A DNA stretch of 64,000 bases from Methyloligella sp. (GTDB taxonomy: Bacteria; Pseudomonadota; Alphaproteobacteria; Rhizobiales; HXMU1428-3). Made by a program: the position numbers and the translations under genes. Within the stretch, counting starts at the first letter, position 1, and each line of letters begins with the position of its first letter. Location of the stretch: NCBI GenBank assembly GCA_021604645.1, contig BQJJ01000002.1, forward strand, positions 310,001 to 374,000, given 5' to 3'. Below the pieces are notes generated by a model that did not search any database, had not been told where the DNA came from, and worked only from the letters and a program-made list of their open reading frames with translations. Positions 62,462 to 64,000 of this stretch are shown one piece after another.

Positions 62462-62859
62462 AAAATTTCCTTTAATTGCCGGCAAAGAGAGGGGCTTTAT
62501 ATTACGCCTCTTATTTTTACCATTTCATATGGAAATCATCTCTTATGAACAATCCCAAATGAAACGGAGCAAACTTAAACCAGCGGTTCTGAGTGCTTAA
62601 CTCGCTTCTGGGATTTAGCTAATCAATCCTTCCCCTGAGTCGCAAGGGCGAGAGTACTCTGTCCACGTTAAATACACTGAAATTACACAGACAGAATGCG
62701 GCATGACCATGTCATTGATTTTCTTACTGTTAATAAGCCTCTGTTTCCACAGGCAGAGCAGTTGACAAAAACAGCAAATCACCAATTTGAAATCTGATTT
62801 AACAGACTGAGGTAAAATACTACAAATCAAAGAAAAAACTGAACACCGTCTGATTCTAC
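62462..62859. other. Intergenic region upstream of the YbjN-like gene
   Basis: 398 nt between the YbjN-like gene and a small membrane protein gene, both on the minus strand. A 71-codon minus-strand frame (62615-62830) has no ribosome site and an unfamiliar Cys-rich product, so I do not call it. Base composition in the middle (about 62620-62760) is less AT-rich than its surroundings, which may mark a remnant of something transferred. Confidence 0.35.
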
Positions 62860-63102
62860 CTAAAAAAGTCCGCGAATATCAGCCGCAAAATACATAATTA
62901 AAATACCAGCAATGAAATAAACAACATCACCAAGCAAACCGTACTTAAATCGATAAGATAATGGCGGATAAAAGGCATGTTCTAAGCTTTTATGAATGCG
63001 AATGGATTTATAGGTCGTATAGGAGAAACTACAGATCATTTGAATGATCTTTAAACCTAAAAACAACACGACAAACATCACAACATTACTAACCAAATCC
63101 AT
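62860..63102 (-). CDS. Small membrane protein, 80 residues
   Basis: GAGGG lies 6 nt before the ATG. The protein has a hydrophobic N-terminal segment (about residues 4-27), a polar stretch with many Tyr, Lys and His (TTYKSIRIHKSLEHAFYPP), and a second hydrophobic segment (about 55-74). No family is recognised. It stands alone, divergent from trmFO. Confidence 0.65.
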   Translation of the reverse strand: MDLVSNVVMFVVLFLGLKIIQMICSFSYTTYKSIRIHKSLEHAFYPPLSYRFKYGLLGDVVYFIAGILIMYFAADIRGLF

Positions 63103-63265
63103 CGGAAACCCTCATACTAAACGCATTAAACGACTTTTAAAGCCTTCTTCCTTTTAAAAGAGGCATATCTCTCAAATAAGGCCAAACCCAAAAAAGCTTA
63201 AATTTACGCAATTGCAAAGCAATTTCTCACTTGTATATTAACGCCCTACCTGCTACCTCGCTGAA

Positions 63266-64000
63266 ATGACAAAAATAGACCCAATACACATCATAGGCGG
63301 TGGCCTCGCAGGCTCTGAAGCCGCCTGGCAAGCTGCAAACGCTGGCGTTCCCGTAATTCTCCATGAAATGCGCCCGAACGTCAAAACAGACGCGCACCAA
63401 GGTGAAGGCCTGGCTGAACTAGTATGTTCAAACTCCTTCCGCTCTGATGATGCTGAAAACAACGCCGTTGGCCTTCTACATGAAGAAATGCGCCAACTAA
63501 ATTCCATCATCATGGCCAGCGGAGATAAACACAAACTCCCAGCTGGTGGCGCGCTTGCCGTCGACAGAGATCATTTCTCAGATGAAGTCACCAAAGCTCT
63601 AGAAACGCATGATCTCATCACCATTGAGCGCAGCGAAGTGGCAACCATCCCCCCAGCGGAATGGGATAATGTCATCATCGCAACAGGCCCCCTCACATCT
63701 GAGAACCTTAGCAAAGCCATAATGGAGTTAAGCGGCGCAGATAGCCTGGCCTTCTTTGATGCCATCGCCCCCATCATCCATAAAGATACCATCAACTTTG
63801 ATAAAGTCTGGATGCAATCGCGCTATGATAAAGTCGGCCCTGGCGGCACTGGAGCTGACTACATCAACTGCGCAATGGATGAGCAAGAATATAACATCTT
63901 CATAGACGCACTTTTAGAAGGCGAAAAAACAGACTTCAAAGAATGGGAAACAAACACCCCCTACTTTGATGGCTGCCTTCCTATTGAAGTCATGGCTGAA
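63266..64000 (+). CDS. trmFO: tRNA (uracil-5-)-methyltransferase TrmFO (N-terminal part, 3' truncated)
   Basis: It forms 5-methyluridine at position 54 of tRNA using methylenetetrahydrofolate and FAD. The frame runs off the right edge after 245 codons. It starts [20 protein letters not shown] with the FAD-binding loop, and continues with [30 protein letters not shown], and [15 protein letters not shown]. The later [20 protein letters not shown] carries a Cys in the substrate region. Nothing unusual is visible in the part present. Confidence 0.95.
   Translation, partial: MTKIDPIHIIGGGLAGSEAAWQAANAGVPVILHEMRPNVKTDAHQGEGLAELVCSNSFRSDDAENNAVGLLHEEMRQLNSIIMASGDKHKLPAGGALAVDRDHFSDEVTKALETHDLITIERSEVATIPPAEWDNVIIATGPLTSENLSKAIMELSGADSLAFFDAIAPIIHKDTINFDKVWMQSRYDKVGPGGTGADYINCAMDEQEYNIFIDALLEGEKTDFKEWETNTPYFDGCLPIEVMAE

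Noticed and set aside
62615-62830. 71-codon Cys-rich minus-strand frame
   Set aside because: No ribosome site or family. A remnant of a transferred element is possible but not supported.

Overview
The window reads as chromosome from an AT-rich alphaproteobacterium, most likely Hyphomicrobiales (Rhizobiales). The basis is gene content and order: an M48 protease/TPR gene, a DsbA-like thioredoxin, aroQ, accB, accC, aat, a DUF2155 protein and an NDUFA12 homologue in one block; B12-dependent ribonucleotide reductase nrdJ; class II DAHP synthase; uvrC-pgsA-moaD-moaE in a row; ilvE divergent from a MarR gene followed by an OmpR-type regulator and its kinase; a DUF2865 protein; and trmFO at the right edge. 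Nearly everything is housekeeping. I see no prophage, insertion sequence with a transposase, CRISPR array, rRNA or intact tRNA.

Layout. 1-6968: conserved block (envelope proteolysis and folding, shikimate and fatty-acid entry steps, N-end-rule transferase, complex I accessory subunit), interrupted by one opposite-strand dioxygenase gene. 6969-8070: long, palindrome-rich leader of nrdJ (8071-11772). 12293-18386: hypothetical gene, a CinA-type MoCF protein, sfsA, a candidate 46-residue ORF, map, radC, then the overlapping rtcB-prfH pair for ribosome rescue and repair. 18763-25369: phospholipid genes pssA-psd, an Atm1-type ABC exporter and a very Lys-rich LysM protein. 25701-40852: LOG protein, cimA, cysS, a TetR regulator, a DUF2865 protein, GNAT, gltX, nadE, DAHP synthase, SDR, gor and rpiA. 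41035-47737: a divergent PEP-carboxylase-like protein, gph, and a tusA/PLP decarboxylase/agmatinase cluster. 47933-56872: a haem-less cytochrome c'-like protein, a possible small RNA, DUF1045, folB, uvrC, pgsA, moaDE, a multicopper oxidase, a small secreted peptide and a MarR-controlled monooxygenase operon. 56907-64000: ilvE, MarR, two-component system, proC, a YbjN protein, a small membrane protein and partial trmFO.

The most unusual content is intergenic. Two kinds of palindromic repeat are scattered among the housekeeping genes. One (here 'R', about 30-39 nt) is a hairpin with arms GTTGC/GCAAC or GATGC/GCATC, a GTGG-type loop and a TGAAG tail. The other (here 'Q', about 118 nt, four copies at 11973, 28272, 45050 and 60954) is a chain of hairpins whose arm sequences differ between copies while pairing is mostly kept. 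R copies sit inside hairpin loops of Q and inside loops of other R copies, nested three deep upstream of moaD. The Q copy at 45050-45353 has gained inserts in three of its four hairpins. This looks like a family of small mobile or structured elements that targets hairpin loops, and it is my main candidate for something not well described. All statements come from reading the sequence; no database search was possible.
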